A DNA stretch of 64,000 bases. Origin: Actinobacteria bacterium OV450 (lineage in GTDB: Bacteria > Actinomycetota > Actinomycetes > Streptomycetales > Streptomycetaceae). Positions 33,746 to 41,563 of the stretch are shown one piece after another. The notes below the pieces were generated by a model. That model was not told the DNA's origin. It did not search any database and worked only from the letters and a program-made list of their open reading frames with translations. The translations under genes were made by a program, and so were the position numbers. Position 1 is the stretch's first letter, and every line of letters starts with the position of its first letter. The DNA lies in assembly GCA_001298555.1 (NCBI GenBank), contig LJCW01000368.1, forward strand, positions 157,879 through 221,878, written 5' to 3'.

Positions 33746-34870
33746 TCATGCGGCTTGGCGATGCCGGTGCCGGCGGGGTCGGCGGGTCTCCTCCTCTTCA
33801 GGTTCCTCTTCAGGTTCCTCTTCGAGTTCCTCAGCCTCTTCCTCGTCGGGCTCTTCCTCGGTTTCGTCTGCGTACTCCCCTTCTTCTTCGTCCTCGCCGT
33901 TGTCGTCCTCATCCGAGTAGTCCGCTTCGTCTTCCTCGGCTGCGCCGTCGTCCTCGTCCTCGTCCTCGTACGCGTTTTCCTCGTCTTCGCCCTCGTCTTC
34001 GCCCTCGTCTTCGCCCTCGTCCTCCGCTTGCTCCTGTTCCTCCTCGTCGAGGGCCTCTTCGTGGGTCTTTACGACCTCGCCGTCGCGGATTTCACCGCGC
34101 CAGCCTTCTGGTTCGTCGGTCGTGAGCATCGTGTAGCGGAGGAAGTGCTTCAGATCCAGGCGCAGGCGCCGCCCCTGGGCCCGCCACAGATTGCCGGTCT
34201 TCTCGAACAGCCCGGAGGGGTAGTACTCGACGACGATGACGATGCGTGTCAGGGAGGGAGCGAGTTCGTGGAACGTGACGCAACCGCGGGTGGTGCCCTT
34301 GGCGCCCTGTGACGTCCACACGATGCGGTCATCGGGGACCTGTTCCTGGACGGTGGCCTTCCAGCTGCGGGTGGAGGGGCCGACCTTGACCTTCCAGTCG
34401 CTGTTGGTGTCGTCGTCACGGGAGACGTCGCGGACGCCTTTGGCGAACCCGCTGAACTTCTCGTACTGCGTCCAATGGTCGTAGACCGTGCGCAGGGGCA
34501 GGCCCACATCGATCGCTTCGACGATGTTGACGACCTTGCCGCCGCTACCCTTGCGGCCACGGCCCTTGCCGCCGAATGCCTGGGAGACGGTGTCGGTCAC
34601 CTTGTCCTTGAGGTTTCCGAGTTTCTGCCCGGCGACGGCTTTGAGGGGGGAGTCGCCCTGCAGGAGTCGGCCGCCTATGCCGGCGACGTCGGAAAGCGTG
34701 CCGCCGTTGTCGGCGACGTCGTAGAGCTGGTCGGTGAGGTCGGAGAGTTTGTCGGTGGCCTTGTCGGCCAGGTCGTCCGCCTTGGCGGACAAGTACCCGG
34801 ACAGTTCCTTGAGGAGCTGGTCCATGCCGGAGCCGGACTCCGACGTCTGGGTGCGGTCTGAGGTTGCCAT
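33746..34870 (-). CDS. SRPBCC-domain gas-vesicle-associated protein with acidic tail (GvpZ-like)
   Basis: A 374-residue protein. Residues about 15-70 are helical and charged (MDQLLKELSGYLSAKADDLA). A SRPBCC/polyketide cyclase-type domain follows (VVNIVEAIDVGLPLRTVYDH, then GLFEKTGNLW). The last ~110 residues are Glu/Asp repeats with a short basic end RRPRRHRHRQAA. In streptomycete gvp clusters an SRPBCC gene is found with a charged companion gene, and published S. coelicolor cluster notation (gvpOAFGYZJLSK) includes genes Y and Z. Assigning it to GvpZ is my inference. It starts 3 bp after its upstream neighbour's stop, and 12-bp repeats encode part of the tail. Confidence 0.7.
   Translation of the reverse strand: MATSDRTQTSESGSGMDQLLKELSGYLSAKADDLADKATDKLSDLTDQLYDVADNGGTLSDVAGIGGRLLQGDSPLKAVAGQKLGNLKDKVTDTVSQAFGGKGRGRKGSGGKVVNIVEAIDVGLPLRTVYDHWTQYEKFSGFAKGVRDVSRDDDTNSDWKVKVGPSTRSWKATVQEQVPDDRIVWTSQGAKGTTRGCVTFHELAPSLTRIVIVVEYYPSGLFEKTGNLWRAQGRRLRLDLKHFLRYTMLTTDEPEGWRGEIRDGEVVKTHEEALDEEEQEQAEDEGEDEGEDEGEDEENAYEDEDEDDGAAEEDEADYSDEDDNGEDEEEGEYADETEEEPDEEEAEELEEEPEEEPEEEETRRPRRHRHRQAA
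33981..34016 (-). repeat. Three 12-bp tandem repeats in the acidic tail
   Basis: TCGTCTTCGCCC occurs three times in a row and encodes Asp/Glu/Gly repeats in the tail of the SRPBCC gene. A further imperfect unit follows. Confidence 0.75.
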
Positions 34871-34873
34871 GGC

Positions 34874-35923
34874 CTACCTCCGCGCCGACGGCTTGCGGGC
34901 CGCGGTCTTCTTGGCGGCCGTCTTGCGCGCCGGGCTGCGGCCGCTGGCCTTCTTGGCCGCGGCCTTGGGGGCCGTGCTCTTGCCTGCCGGGCGCTTGTCC
35001 GAGGCCCTCTTGCGCGGTGCGGGGCTCGTCTTCTTGGCGGCGGCCTTGGACGGCGCAGGCCTGGAGGCGGTGCTCTTCCTGGCGGGTGCCGCCTTGCTGG
35101 TTGCGGTCTTCCTCGCGGCCGTCTTCTTGGCAGGTGCCGCCTTCTTCGCCGGTGCCTTCTTGGCGGGAGCAGCCCTCTTGGCCGGCGCCGCCTTCTTGGC
35201 CGGTGCGGCCTTCTTCGCCGATGAGGGCTTCGTGGTCGGGGCAGCCTTCTTCGTACGCGCCGCCGACTTCGGGGGCGTGGCCTGCTTGGCCTCGGCGGAC
35301 CGCTGAGGCCGCGAGCGGGCACGGCGCCGCGGTGGGGCCGGCTCGGGTTCTTCCTCCTCGGGCTCTTCCTCCTCCTCTGGCTCCTCTTCCTCTTCTTCCT
35401 CCTCTTCTTCCTCCTCTTCTTCGGGTTCCTCCTCCGATTCGTATTCCTCTTCGCCGTCGTCGGCCTGGTCCTCGGCCTCGGAGCCCTCCTCGTCCCCCTC
35501 CTCCGGCTCGTAACCCTCTTCGTCCTCCTCGCCCTCTGCGTCCTCGTACTCCTCGTCCTCGTAGGGCTCCTCGTCGGCGTCCTCATTCTCCTGATCGCGG
35601 TCCGAGCCGGAGCGGGTGAGCTCCAGGGTGCGCTCGTGGATGGTGTCGGCGAGGTCGGCGAGCTTGCGGTTGGCCGCAACAGCCAGAGCCTGCTTTCCGG
35701 CGTCCAGAGCCTCTCCTCGCAGTTGCTCGCCGAGGTCGGCGAACTGTGGCATCTCCTTGAGGCGGGAGGCGCCCTCTTTGAGCAGCTGTCCGGGTTCGAG
35801 ACCGAAGCGACGGCCGGCGAGGTAAGTGGCCATGGTGAATGCCAGGCGGCCCTTCTTCGCGCGGCCGAGTAGGTAGCCGCCAGCCACAGCGGCTGCGAGT
35901 GCGATCTTGGTCGTGTCGTCCAT
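34874..35923 (-). CDS. Charged gas-vesicle-associated protein with acidic and H1-like tails (GvpY-like)
   Basis: A 349-residue protein from ATG 35923 with AGGGGATG upstream. The first ~110 residues (DDTTKIALAAAVAGGYLLGR and AKKGRLAFTMATYLAGRRFG) form the folded part and may contact a membrane or vesicle shell. Residues ~115-200 are almost wholly Glu/Asp. The final ~140 residues are Ala/Lys/Pro repeats of KKAAPAK type, like histone H1. Similar proteins in databases are often called DNA primase, but I see no primase motif, so that label is not used. It is divergent from gvpO and directly upstream of the SRPBCC gene. Confidence 0.7.
   Translation of the reverse strand: MDDTTKIALAAAVAGGYLLGRAKKGRLAFTMATYLAGRRFGLEPGQLLKEGASRLKEMPQFADLGEQLRGEALDAGKQALAVAANRKLADLADTIHERTLELTRSGSDRDQENEDADEEPYEDEEYEDAEGEEDEEGYEPEEGDEEGSEAEDQADDGEEEYESEEEPEEEEEEEEEEEEEEPEEEEEPEEEEPEPAPPRRRARSRPQRSAEAKQATPPKSAARTKKAAPTTKPSSAKKAAPAKKAAPAKRAAPAKKAPAKKAAPAKKTAARKTATSKAAPARKSTASRPAPSKAAAKKTSPAPRKRASDKRPAGKSTAPKAAAKKASGRSPARKTAAKKTAARKPSARR
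35120..35222 (-). repeat. H1-like KKAAPAK repeat array
   Basis: Short repeats encoding Lys/Ala/Pro heptad-like units lie in the C-terminal tail of the GvpY-like protein, resembling bacterial histone-like Lys/Ala-rich tails. Low-complexity repeats of this kind readily expand or contract. Confidence 0.7.
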
Positions 35924-36115
35924 GTCATCCCCTACCAGGGAGCCTGCACGCATGTCAGTGCCGTCCGCGGACTCGCGGACCGTGATTTACCGCAACCTGA
36001 GGGAACGCCCCGGTCAGGCCAGGCGGATACAAAGCTCCTGCCCCAGACACAGAACTTATGCGCAGATTTAGTGACATTCTGGTTTCTGTGAGACGTATCC
36101 CTGAGGAAGTGGTAC
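35924..36115. promoter_or_regulatory. Divergent promoter region of the gas vesicle genes
   Basis: About 190 bp between the GvpY-like gene and gvpO. It contains a relatively A/T-rich patch at 36045-36090 and a CACAGAA/TTCTGTG inverted pair around it. It should contain both promoters. No sigma-factor consensus was assigned with confidence. Confidence 0.45.
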
Positions 36116-36490
36116 ATGGCCGCAGGAGAACCTGCACGCCCCCGGCGCACGCCTCCACGTACTGCCGGTGAGGACGGACAGCAGGACAGGAAGGGGCCCG
36201 GACGTCCCGCGCCCCGGCGCCGCCCAGGTACGCCCGGCGCTGCGGCGGCGATGCGCGCGGCGGCGGAGCAGTTGGCCGAACTGCTGGGCCGGTTCCCCGA
36301 CTCCGTCTCCTCGCTCAAGCCGACCAACGAGGGGTGGGAGGCGCAGGTGGAGGTGGTCGAACTTGAGCGGATCCCTGACACCACCAGCGTGATGGCCAGC
36401 TACCGCGTCGCGCTCGACGAAGAGGGCCAGCTGATCTCCTACGAACGTACGCGCCGCTACAGCCGCGGCATGATCGACCGGCTGACCTGA
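36116..36490 (+). CDS. gvpO: Gas vesicle protein GvpO
   Basis: A 124-residue GvpO. The conserved part is AAAEQLAELLGRFPDSVSSL, then TNEGWEAQVEVVELERIPDT, ending RTRRYSRGMIDR. GvpO is needed for vesicle formation in several organisms and may affect expression. The first ~45 residues are basic/proline-rich. The ATG follows GAGGAAG. It is first in the plus-strand gas vesicle operon. Confidence 0.93.
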   Translation: MAAGEPARPRRTPPRTAGEDGQQDRKGPGRPAPRRRPGTPGAAAAMRAAAEQLAELLGRFPDSVSSLKPTNEGWEAQVEVVELERIPDTTSVMASYRVALDEEGQLISYERTRRYSRGMIDRLT

Positions 36491-36518
36491 GCAGGGCCCG
36501 TCGGCGGAAGGAGGCGCC

Positions 36519-36989
36519 ATGACCATGGTGCCGCAGGGCGGCAGCCCCATGGCCCGCGGGCAAGGGGGTGGCACGAGCAGTCTCTATGACGTCCTGGAGC
36601 TCATCCTCGACCGCGGCCTCGTCATCGATGTCTTCGTCCGTGTCTCCCTGGTGGGCATTGAACTCATCAAGATCGACGCCCGGATCGTGGTGGCCAGCGT
36701 CGACACCTACCTCCGCTTCGCCGAGGCATGCAACCGCCTCGACCTCGAAGCCGGCCGAAAGGCGCCGGCCCAGCTGACCGACGTCATGGGGGACATGGTC
36801 GAGAGCGGCTCCCGCGGGAAGACCAAGGGCGCACTCAGCGGGGTGGTGGAATCCGTGACCGACTCCCTTACCGGCAAGTCCTCCGCATCCGACGAGCCGG
36901 AGGGGGAAGAGGCAGAAGAGGCGGAAGAGGAAGAGGTGCCACGGCGCCGCCGCCCCGCCCGGCGTCCCGTACGCCGGCAGAAGGAGTAA
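36519..36989 (+). CDS. gvpA: Gas vesicle structural protein GvpA with long charged tail
   Basis: A 156-residue GvpA/GvpJ-type shell protein. The core LYDVLELILDRGLVIDVFVR continuing VSLVGIELIKIDARIVVASV is the conserved hydrophobic rib-forming unit. The C-terminus extends about 80 residues beyond a typical 70-residue GvpA, with acidic then basic residues (EGEEAEEAEEEEVPRRRRPA). The tail may be removed or lie outside the shell; its role is unknown. The ATG has AAGGAGG upstream. Confidence 0.93.
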   Translation: MTMVPQGGSPMARGQGGGTSSLYDVLELILDRGLVIDVFVRVSLVGIELIKIDARIVVASVDTYLRFAEACNRLDLEAGRKAPAQLTDVMGDMVESGSRGKTKGALSGVVESVTDSLTGKSSASDEPEGEEAEEAEEEEVPRRRRPARRPVRRQKE

Positions 36990-36992
36990 CCG

Positions 36993-37712
36993 ATGCCGCT
37001 TTACGTGTACTCGATCACCACCGAGGACCACCCCCGGCGCCTGGACGGCCTCAGCGGTGTCGGCTCCGACCCCTCCCCGCTGCGCACCGTGACGGCCGGG
37101 CCGCTGAGCGCAGTGGTCAGCGACATCTCCGAAGAGGTCCGGCCCAAACGCCGGGACCTCACGGCCCACCAGGAAGTACAGGAGAGCCTCATGCGGGACG
37201 GGGTGATCCTGCCGCTCCAGTTCGGCTACACCGCCCCCGACGACCTCACCGTCCGCCAGGTCCTGGAGCGCAACGCCGATGACTACCTGGCCGCCCTCGC
37301 GCGGCTGGAGGGCTGCGCGGAGTTCCACGTGCGGGCTTCGCAGGCCGATGAGGCACCTCTCCTGCAGCAGATCCTCGAGGATCTGCCCGAGGCGCGGGCC
37401 CTCAACGACCGGATCCGTGAGGGGGACCGGGACCCGGGACTTCCGCTGGCCCTCGGAGAACTGGTCGCGCATGAGGTGCAGGCGCGGCAGCAGACCCTTG
37501 CGGCAGATCTGACCGAGGCACTGCTGCCGTTCTCCCGCGAGCACCTCACTCACAGCCCTTCGGGAACCGACTTCCTCAACCTCTCCCTCCTGGTCCCCGA
37601 CGAGCAGCAGGAGGCCCTGCGCACCGCGCAGGCCGATCTGGCCGCCCGGATCGGCAGTGACGTCGACCTCAGGTTCTCCGGCCCCCTGCCCCCCTACACC
37701 TTCGTCACGTAA
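36993..37712 (+). CDS. gvpF: Gas vesicle protein GvpF
   Basis: A 239-residue GvpL/GvpF-family protein. It starts MPLYVYSITTEDHPRRLDGL and has VILPLQFGYTAPDDLTVRQV and, near the end, DFLNLSLLVPDEQQ, then GPLPPYTFV. GvpF/L proteins are minor shell-associated proteins or chaperones that bind GvpA. It follows gvpA by 3 bp behind AGGAG. Confidence 0.93.
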   Translation: MPLYVYSITTEDHPRRLDGLSGVGSDPSPLRTVTAGPLSAVVSDISEEVRPKRRDLTAHQEVQESLMRDGVILPLQFGYTAPDDLTVRQVLERNADDYLAALARLEGCAEFHVRASQADEAPLLQQILEDLPEARALNDRIREGDRDPGLPLALGELVAHEVQARQQTLAADLTEALLPFSREHLTHSPSGTDFLNLSLLVPDEQQEALRTAQADLAARIGSDVDLRFSGPLPPYTFVT

Positions 37713-37766
37713 CCACATCCGCGTCGCGCAACCACATCGCCGACCTGTACCCGGGAGGAGAGGACC

Positions 37767-38015
37767 ATGGGACTGCTGACCCACCTGCTGACGCTCCCCG
37801 TCGCACCCGTGCGGGCCGTCACCTGGGTCGCCCAGCGCGTCGTCGACCAGGCCGAAGAGGAGTACTACGACCCCGCCCCGATCTGGCGCCAGCTCGCCGA
37901 ACTCGAACAGCAGCTGCTGCGCGGGGAGATCGACCAGGAAACCTTCGACCTCTTGGAAGACGAGCTCATCGACCGACTGTCGGAGATCGCAGAGTTCCGG
38001 CAACAGCTGCGCTGA
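37767..38015 (+). CDS. gvpG: Gas vesicle protein GvpG
   Basis: Eighty-two residues, helical, with the conserved YYDPAPIWRQLAELEQQLLR and a final FDLLEDELIDRLSEI. GvpG is a small accessory protein of vesicle assembly. The ATG follows GGGAGGAG. Only 21 bp separate it from the following gvpJ-like gene, where S. coelicolor-type clusters are reported to carry Y and Z. Confidence 0.92.
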   Translation: MGLLTHLLTLPVAPVRAVTWVAQRVVDQAEEEYYDPAPIWRQLAELEQQLLRGEIDQETFDLLEDELIDRLSEIAEFRQQLR

Positions 38016-38036
38016 GAACGAGGCAGGAGCGCCACC

Positions 38037-38453
38037 GTGACCGAACCCCTGCCCGGCCGACCCGGGAGTTTCGCTTCCCGCACACCGATGCCGTACGGGC
38101 AGCAAACCTCCTCCTCCAGTCTCGCCGACATCCTGGAGAGGGTCCTGGACAAGGGCATCGTCATCGCCGGCGACATCCGCATCAATCTTCTCGACATCGA
38201 GCTGTTGACCATCAAACTCCGCATTCTGATCGCCTCCGTCGACAAGGCCAAGGAGATGGGCATCGACTGGTGGGAACACGACCCCTCCCTGTCCAGTCGG
38301 CACACCGGCAGCCCGCTGGAGCAGGAGAACCGCCGCCTGCGGGCCGAACTCGAAGACCTCCGCGGCCGGCTAGGACACGCGCAGCCCGATGACGAAGCCG
38401 GCCAGGGGGATGAGGGCCCCGGCACCCGCAGCAGACGTAGGAGCCCGCCATGA
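38037..38453 (+). CDS. gvpJ: GvpA-like protein GvpJ
   Basis: A 138-residue GvpA-like protein with LADILERVLDKGIVIAGDIR and INLLDIELLTIKLRILIASV, the family core, followed by WWEHDPS and a charged coiled-coil-like C-terminus. GvpJ proteins help nucleate and shape the vesicle ends. The start is GTG 38037 with AGGAG upstream; the stop overlaps gvpL (ATGA). Confidence 0.9.
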   Translation: MTEPLPGRPGSFASRTPMPYGQQTSSSSLADILERVLDKGIVIAGDIRINLLDIELLTIKLRILIASVDKAKEMGIDWWEHDPSLSSRHTGSPLEQENRRLRAELEDLRGRLGHAQPDDEAGQGDEGPGTRSRRRSPP

Positions 38454-39271
38454 GCACGCCCCGCCCGCTCACCTACGTCTACGCCGTGGCCCAGCCGACC
38501 GCCCCCCTGGAAACCGCGCTCCCGGCCGTGCACGGAATCGGCCGGACACCCGTCCGCCTCCTGACCGCTGCAATCGGCGCCGGCACCGTCCCGCTCGCTT
38601 TCGTCGCCAGTGACGTGCCCGAAAACGAGTTCGACGAGACCGGACTCAGACGGCACTTCGAAGACCTGCACTGGCTTGAGGACGTTGCCCGCACCCACCA
38701 CGACGTCGTCCAGGCCATCGCTGCCCACGCCCCCGTCCTGCCCCTGCGGATGGCCACCGTCTACCAGGACGACGCCCGGGCACGCCTCGCCCTCACTGCG
38801 CAGCAGCACGTTTTCGCCCAGCGTCTCGACGAGCTCCGCTCCCACACCGAGTACGGCGTCAAGATCTACCTCGCCCCGCGCGCCTCCGCCGCGGCCCCGT
38901 CCCCCGCCGAGACCCCCGCCGCATCTCCCGCCAGCCCGGGCAAGGCCTATCTGAACGCCCGCAAAGCCCAGCACCACGCACGTGAGGCCATCCACCAACA
39001 GGCACAGCAGGCCGCCCAGGCCGTAGAAGCGATCGCCGCCCGCCACACCACCCGCCGCGTACGCCACGCGCCCCAGCGCAGTGCTCTCGCCGGACCCCAG
39101 GAGAACGTCCTCAACGACGCCTACCTGGTTCCCGACGGCCAGGCCGAGCAGTTCCGCACCGCTATCGCCGACGCGGCCCGCGGATACCCCGATCTCCGCA
39201 TCGAGGTCACCGGCCCCTGGGCCCCCTATTCCTTCGCCATGCCACCGGCCGACGCCCTTCAGCAACCATGA
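38450..39271 (+). CDS. gvpL: Gas vesicle protein GvpL
   Basis: A 273-residue GvpL/GvpF-family protein. It begins RPLTYVYAVAQPTAPLETAL and contains APVLPLRMATVYQDDARARL and QENVLNDAYLVPDGQAEQFR, ending GPWAPYSFA. An Ala/Pro-rich linker at about 145-165 separates the halves. It is the second GvpF/L paralogue of the cluster. Both ends overlap neighbouring genes (ATGA). Confidence 0.92.
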   Translation: MSTPRPLTYVYAVAQPTAPLETALPAVHGIGRTPVRLLTAAIGAGTVPLAFVASDVPENEFDETGLRRHFEDLHWLEDVARTHHDVVQAIAAHAPVLPLRMATVYQDDARARLALTAQQHVFAQRLDELRSHTEYGVKIYLAPRASAAAPSPAETPAASPASPGKAYLNARKAQHHAREAIHQQAQQAAQAVEAIAARHTTRRVRHAPQRSALAGPQENVLNDAYLVPDGQAEQFRTAIADAARGYPDLRIEVTGPWAPYSFAMPPADALQQP

Positions 39272-39489
39272 GCCTCACCGGATACGACGAACCCCTGCCC
39301 GGCCGCCAGGTCGCCCTGGTCGACCTCCTCGACCGGCTCCTCAGCGGCGGTGTCGTCATCACCGGCGACATCGTGCTGTCCATAGCCGACATCGACCTCG
39401 TCCGCATCTCCCTGCGCGCCCTCATCGTCTCCGTCAGCTCCGAGACCGGTTCGTTCCGGGTACAGGAGGGCGGCCGCGGTGGAGCATGA
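39268..39489 (+). CDS. gvpS: GvpA-like protein GvpS
   Basis: A 73-residue minimal GvpA-like protein: LVDLLDRLLSGGVVITGDIV and LSIADIDLVRISLRALIVSV. It lacks the long tails of the other two GvpA-like proteins here. It overlaps gvpL at its start and gvpK at its end. Confidence 0.9.
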   Translation: MSLTGYDEPLPGRQVALVDLLDRLLSGGVVITGDIVLSIADIDLVRISLRALIVSVSSETGSFRVQEGGRGGA

Positions 39490-39874
39490 CCGGCCCGATC
39501 CCGCACGCCGGAAACTCCAGGACGCCGGCGACAGCCTCTCGCGCGCCTTCCAGCTCATCCAGGCACCTCCCGACGTGCAGGAACGGCCGGCCCGCCCCGC
39601 CCACCGTCTTGGCACCGACCCCGACACCGTCGGCGAAGACCTCCTCAAACTCGTCCTGACCCTGGTCGAACTCCTGCGCCAGCTCATCGAACGGCAGGCC
39701 CTGCGCCGAGTCGACAACGGGGACCTCACCGACGAACAGGAAGAGGAGCTCGGCGCCACTCTCCTCGCCCTGCACGACAGCCTCGCCGCTCTGTGTGCCG
39801 AACACGGGTACGCCCTCGAAGACCTCAATCTCGACCTCGGACCTCTCGGCCCGCTTCTCCCGCCCAACGACTGA
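39479..39874 (+). CDS. gvpK: Gas vesicle protein GvpK
   Basis: A 131-residue GvpK. The diagnostic core is DLLKLVLTLVELLRQLIERQ with ALRRVDNGDLTDEQEEELG; it ends LNLDLGPLGPLLPPND. GvpK is an accessory assembly protein. GTG 39479 overlaps gvpS by 11 bp. It is the last gvp gene. Confidence 0.92.
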   Translation: MEHDRPDPARRKLQDAGDSLSRAFQLIQAPPDVQERPARPAHRLGTDPDTVGEDLLKLVLTLVELLRQLIERQALRRVDNGDLTDEQEEELGATLLALHDSLAALCAEHGYALEDLNLDLGPLGPLLPPND

Positions 39875-40029
39875 CCACTCCAGGACGGGGCGCCGTGGAG
39901 CCGGGGGGACAACAGGCCGGGGGCCCGAGCCGTGGGGCGCGGGGCCAACCGGGGCGTCCTGGGGCCGTGTGCCGAGGGCGAGGCGGGGCAGACGAGTGCC
40001 ACCGTGCATGCCACCCTGGAGGACCGTCG

Positions 40030-40440
40030 ATGTCGTTCATATCCGCTCTGCTCACTGTCCATCTGGACGCGGCGTGGGGCCGTGTGCCTCTCCTCGCCCA
40101 CTTCTCGTACGACGGCGAGGACCCGTACGCGGTCCAGGCCACGTTCTTCGACGGCCCCGCGGTCCTGGCCCGTTGGCACTTCGACCGGCAGATGCTCGCC
40201 GAGGGACTGCACCGCTCGGTGGGCGAGGGAGACGTCAGGTTCTGCCCTCACAAGGCGGACGGAGTCGACGAGCTCCGCGTCACTTTGCGGGGCCTCGCAG
40301 GGGAGGGGCGAGGAGACGCCGTCGTCTTCGTGGAGGCCCGCGCGCTCACGGACTTCCTGGACGAGGCGTACACCGTCACCGGCGCGGGCGAGGAGTGCAT
40401 CGACGTCGACAAGCTCCTCGACGAGTTGCTGGCACGCTGA
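40030..40440 (+). CDS. SsgA-like sporulation/cell division regulator (SALP)
   Basis: A 136-residue SsgA-like protein. Its pattern SALLTVHLDAAWGRVPLLAH and SYDGEDPYAVQATFFDGPAV, then VFVEARALTDFLDEAYTVTG matches this family, which is restricted to sporulating actinobacteria. SALPs guide septum placement and peptidoglycan events in sporulation; which paralogue this is cannot be told. The ATG has GGAGG upstream. It directly follows the gas vesicle genes. Confidence 0.9.
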   Translation: MSFISALLTVHLDAAWGRVPLLAHFSYDGEDPYAVQATFFDGPAVLARWHFDRQMLAEGLHRSVGEGDVRFCPHKADGVDELRVTLRGLAGEGRGDAVVFVEARALTDFLDEAYTVTGAGEECIDVDKLLDELLAR

Positions 40441-40528
40441 CGCGCAGGGCGTCAGTGCGCCCGCCCGGTTCGCCGCCCAGCGGAGAGGGGGTCGCCGTAG
40501 ACAGTCCTGCCGGTGCCGGCCGAGGCCG

Positions 40529-40867
40529 TCATGCGGAGCCGATGGGGAAGAGGGCCGCCGAGTCCGTCAGGTACAGCAGCCGAAGCATCTGGTGGCCGGG
40601 GGCCGCGAGGGTGAGGCGGTGGCCGGCTCGGAGGCCTGCTTCCCGCGCCCGCAGCAGGGCGCTGAGGCCGGAGGAGTCACAGAACGAACAATTGCGCAGG
40701 TCGATGACGATTTCGGTCGGCCCGTCAGCCTCGGCGAGGACTGCAAGAAGCGCTGCGTCGAGGGCGCCGACGTGGTCGAGGTCGAGTTCATCGACCACAC
40801 GGATGATGCTGCGTCCGGGTGCGCCGTCGGCGGGCGGGGAGGTCCGGGCTTCGTATTCGGTGAACAT
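40529..40867 (-). CDS. STAS-domain anti-sigma-factor antagonist
   Basis: A 112-residue STAS protein from ATG 40867 behind AGGAGG. DELDLDHVGALDAALLAVLA and EIVIDLRNCSFCDSSGLSAL contain the DSSG loop whose serine is the usual phosphorylation site. Such proteins release sigma factors from anti-sigma kinases. The cognate kinase is not in the window. Confidence 0.88.
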   Translation of the reverse strand: MFTEYEARTSPPADGAPGRSIIRVVDELDLDHVGALDAALLAVLAEADGPTEIVIDLRNCSFCDSSGLSALLRAREAGLRAGHRLTLAAPGHQMLRLLYLTDSAALFPIGSA

Positions 40868-40987
40868 TGGGGAGCCTCCTTGGCCCCTTGCAGCGCGATG
40901 ACCGCAGTCAGTGGCAACCACCACAGCGGCCGTTGCCTGCTCCAGGACCGGCACGGAGCTCCTGCCCCTGTTGCCTCTGGACATACC

Positions 40988-41197
40988 TCAATGGTGCTTC
41001 CTGCCGCGCCATACGAGGTAAGCGACCACGCTGACGGCCGTGATCAGCAGGCCGCCCAGGGGCAGCATCGACGGTAGCGCCACGGCGCCGCCGGCCGGGG
41101 GAACGCCGCCTCCGGCCGAGCCGGGCAGCTGGTCGGCGATGAGGGCGGCCTTTCGGAGCGCCGGCTGGCTGGTTTGCGTCGTGTGCTTCTTCATCAT
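40988..41197 (-). CDS. Small single-span membrane protein
   Basis: Sixty-nine residues from the paired ATGs at 41197/41194. A basic, Thr/Gln-rich start (MMKKHTTQTSQPALRKAALI) is followed by a Gly/Pro linker and one transmembrane helix LPLGGLLITAVSVVAYLVW, ending RGRKHH. Topology suggests the N-terminus outside or a small tail anchor. Function unknown. Confidence 0.5.
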   Translation of the reverse strand: MMKKHTTQTSQPALRKAALIADQLPGSAGGGVPPAGGAVALPSMLPLGGLLITAVSVVAYLVWRGRKHH

Positions 41198-41563
41198 GGC
41201 CGTGGCATCCTCTCGTGAGCGGCCCGGTTCGGTGGTCGGCGCACCGGACTCCTTCTCTGGTTCGGGCGCGCCGTCTGCGCGCCGGTCACCGAGCGGCACG
41301 ATGCGGTTCCTGCAGGTGATGCCCTCGGTACTCTGGCAGGTCACGGCGTCGGCACCCGACGCCACGCCGGGCTATCCGCGTGGACGCCCGGGTTCTTCAT
41401 CCTCGGAGGGCTCTCGCTCCGGTCTGTGAAACCGCACGGCGGGCCGATCCGGGTGAGTGTGTGGGACAGCAGTCCGACGCCTCCGAAGATCATGCCTCCT
41501 GATCCGTTCAGTGTGGGTCAGCACGCTCGGAATCGTCCGGTGCGACCGGGGTAGGCGTGCGGC
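41198..41563. other. Intergenic stretch, promoters presumed
   Basis: About 365 bp between a minus-strand small membrane-protein gene and the plus-strand double-STAS gene. It should hold both promoters. No gene or strong hairpin was seen. Confidence 0.4.

Noticed and set aside
34874..35923. DNA primase as the name of the charged gas-vesicle companion gene
   Set aside because: No primase catalytic motif is present; the name reflects database inheritance.
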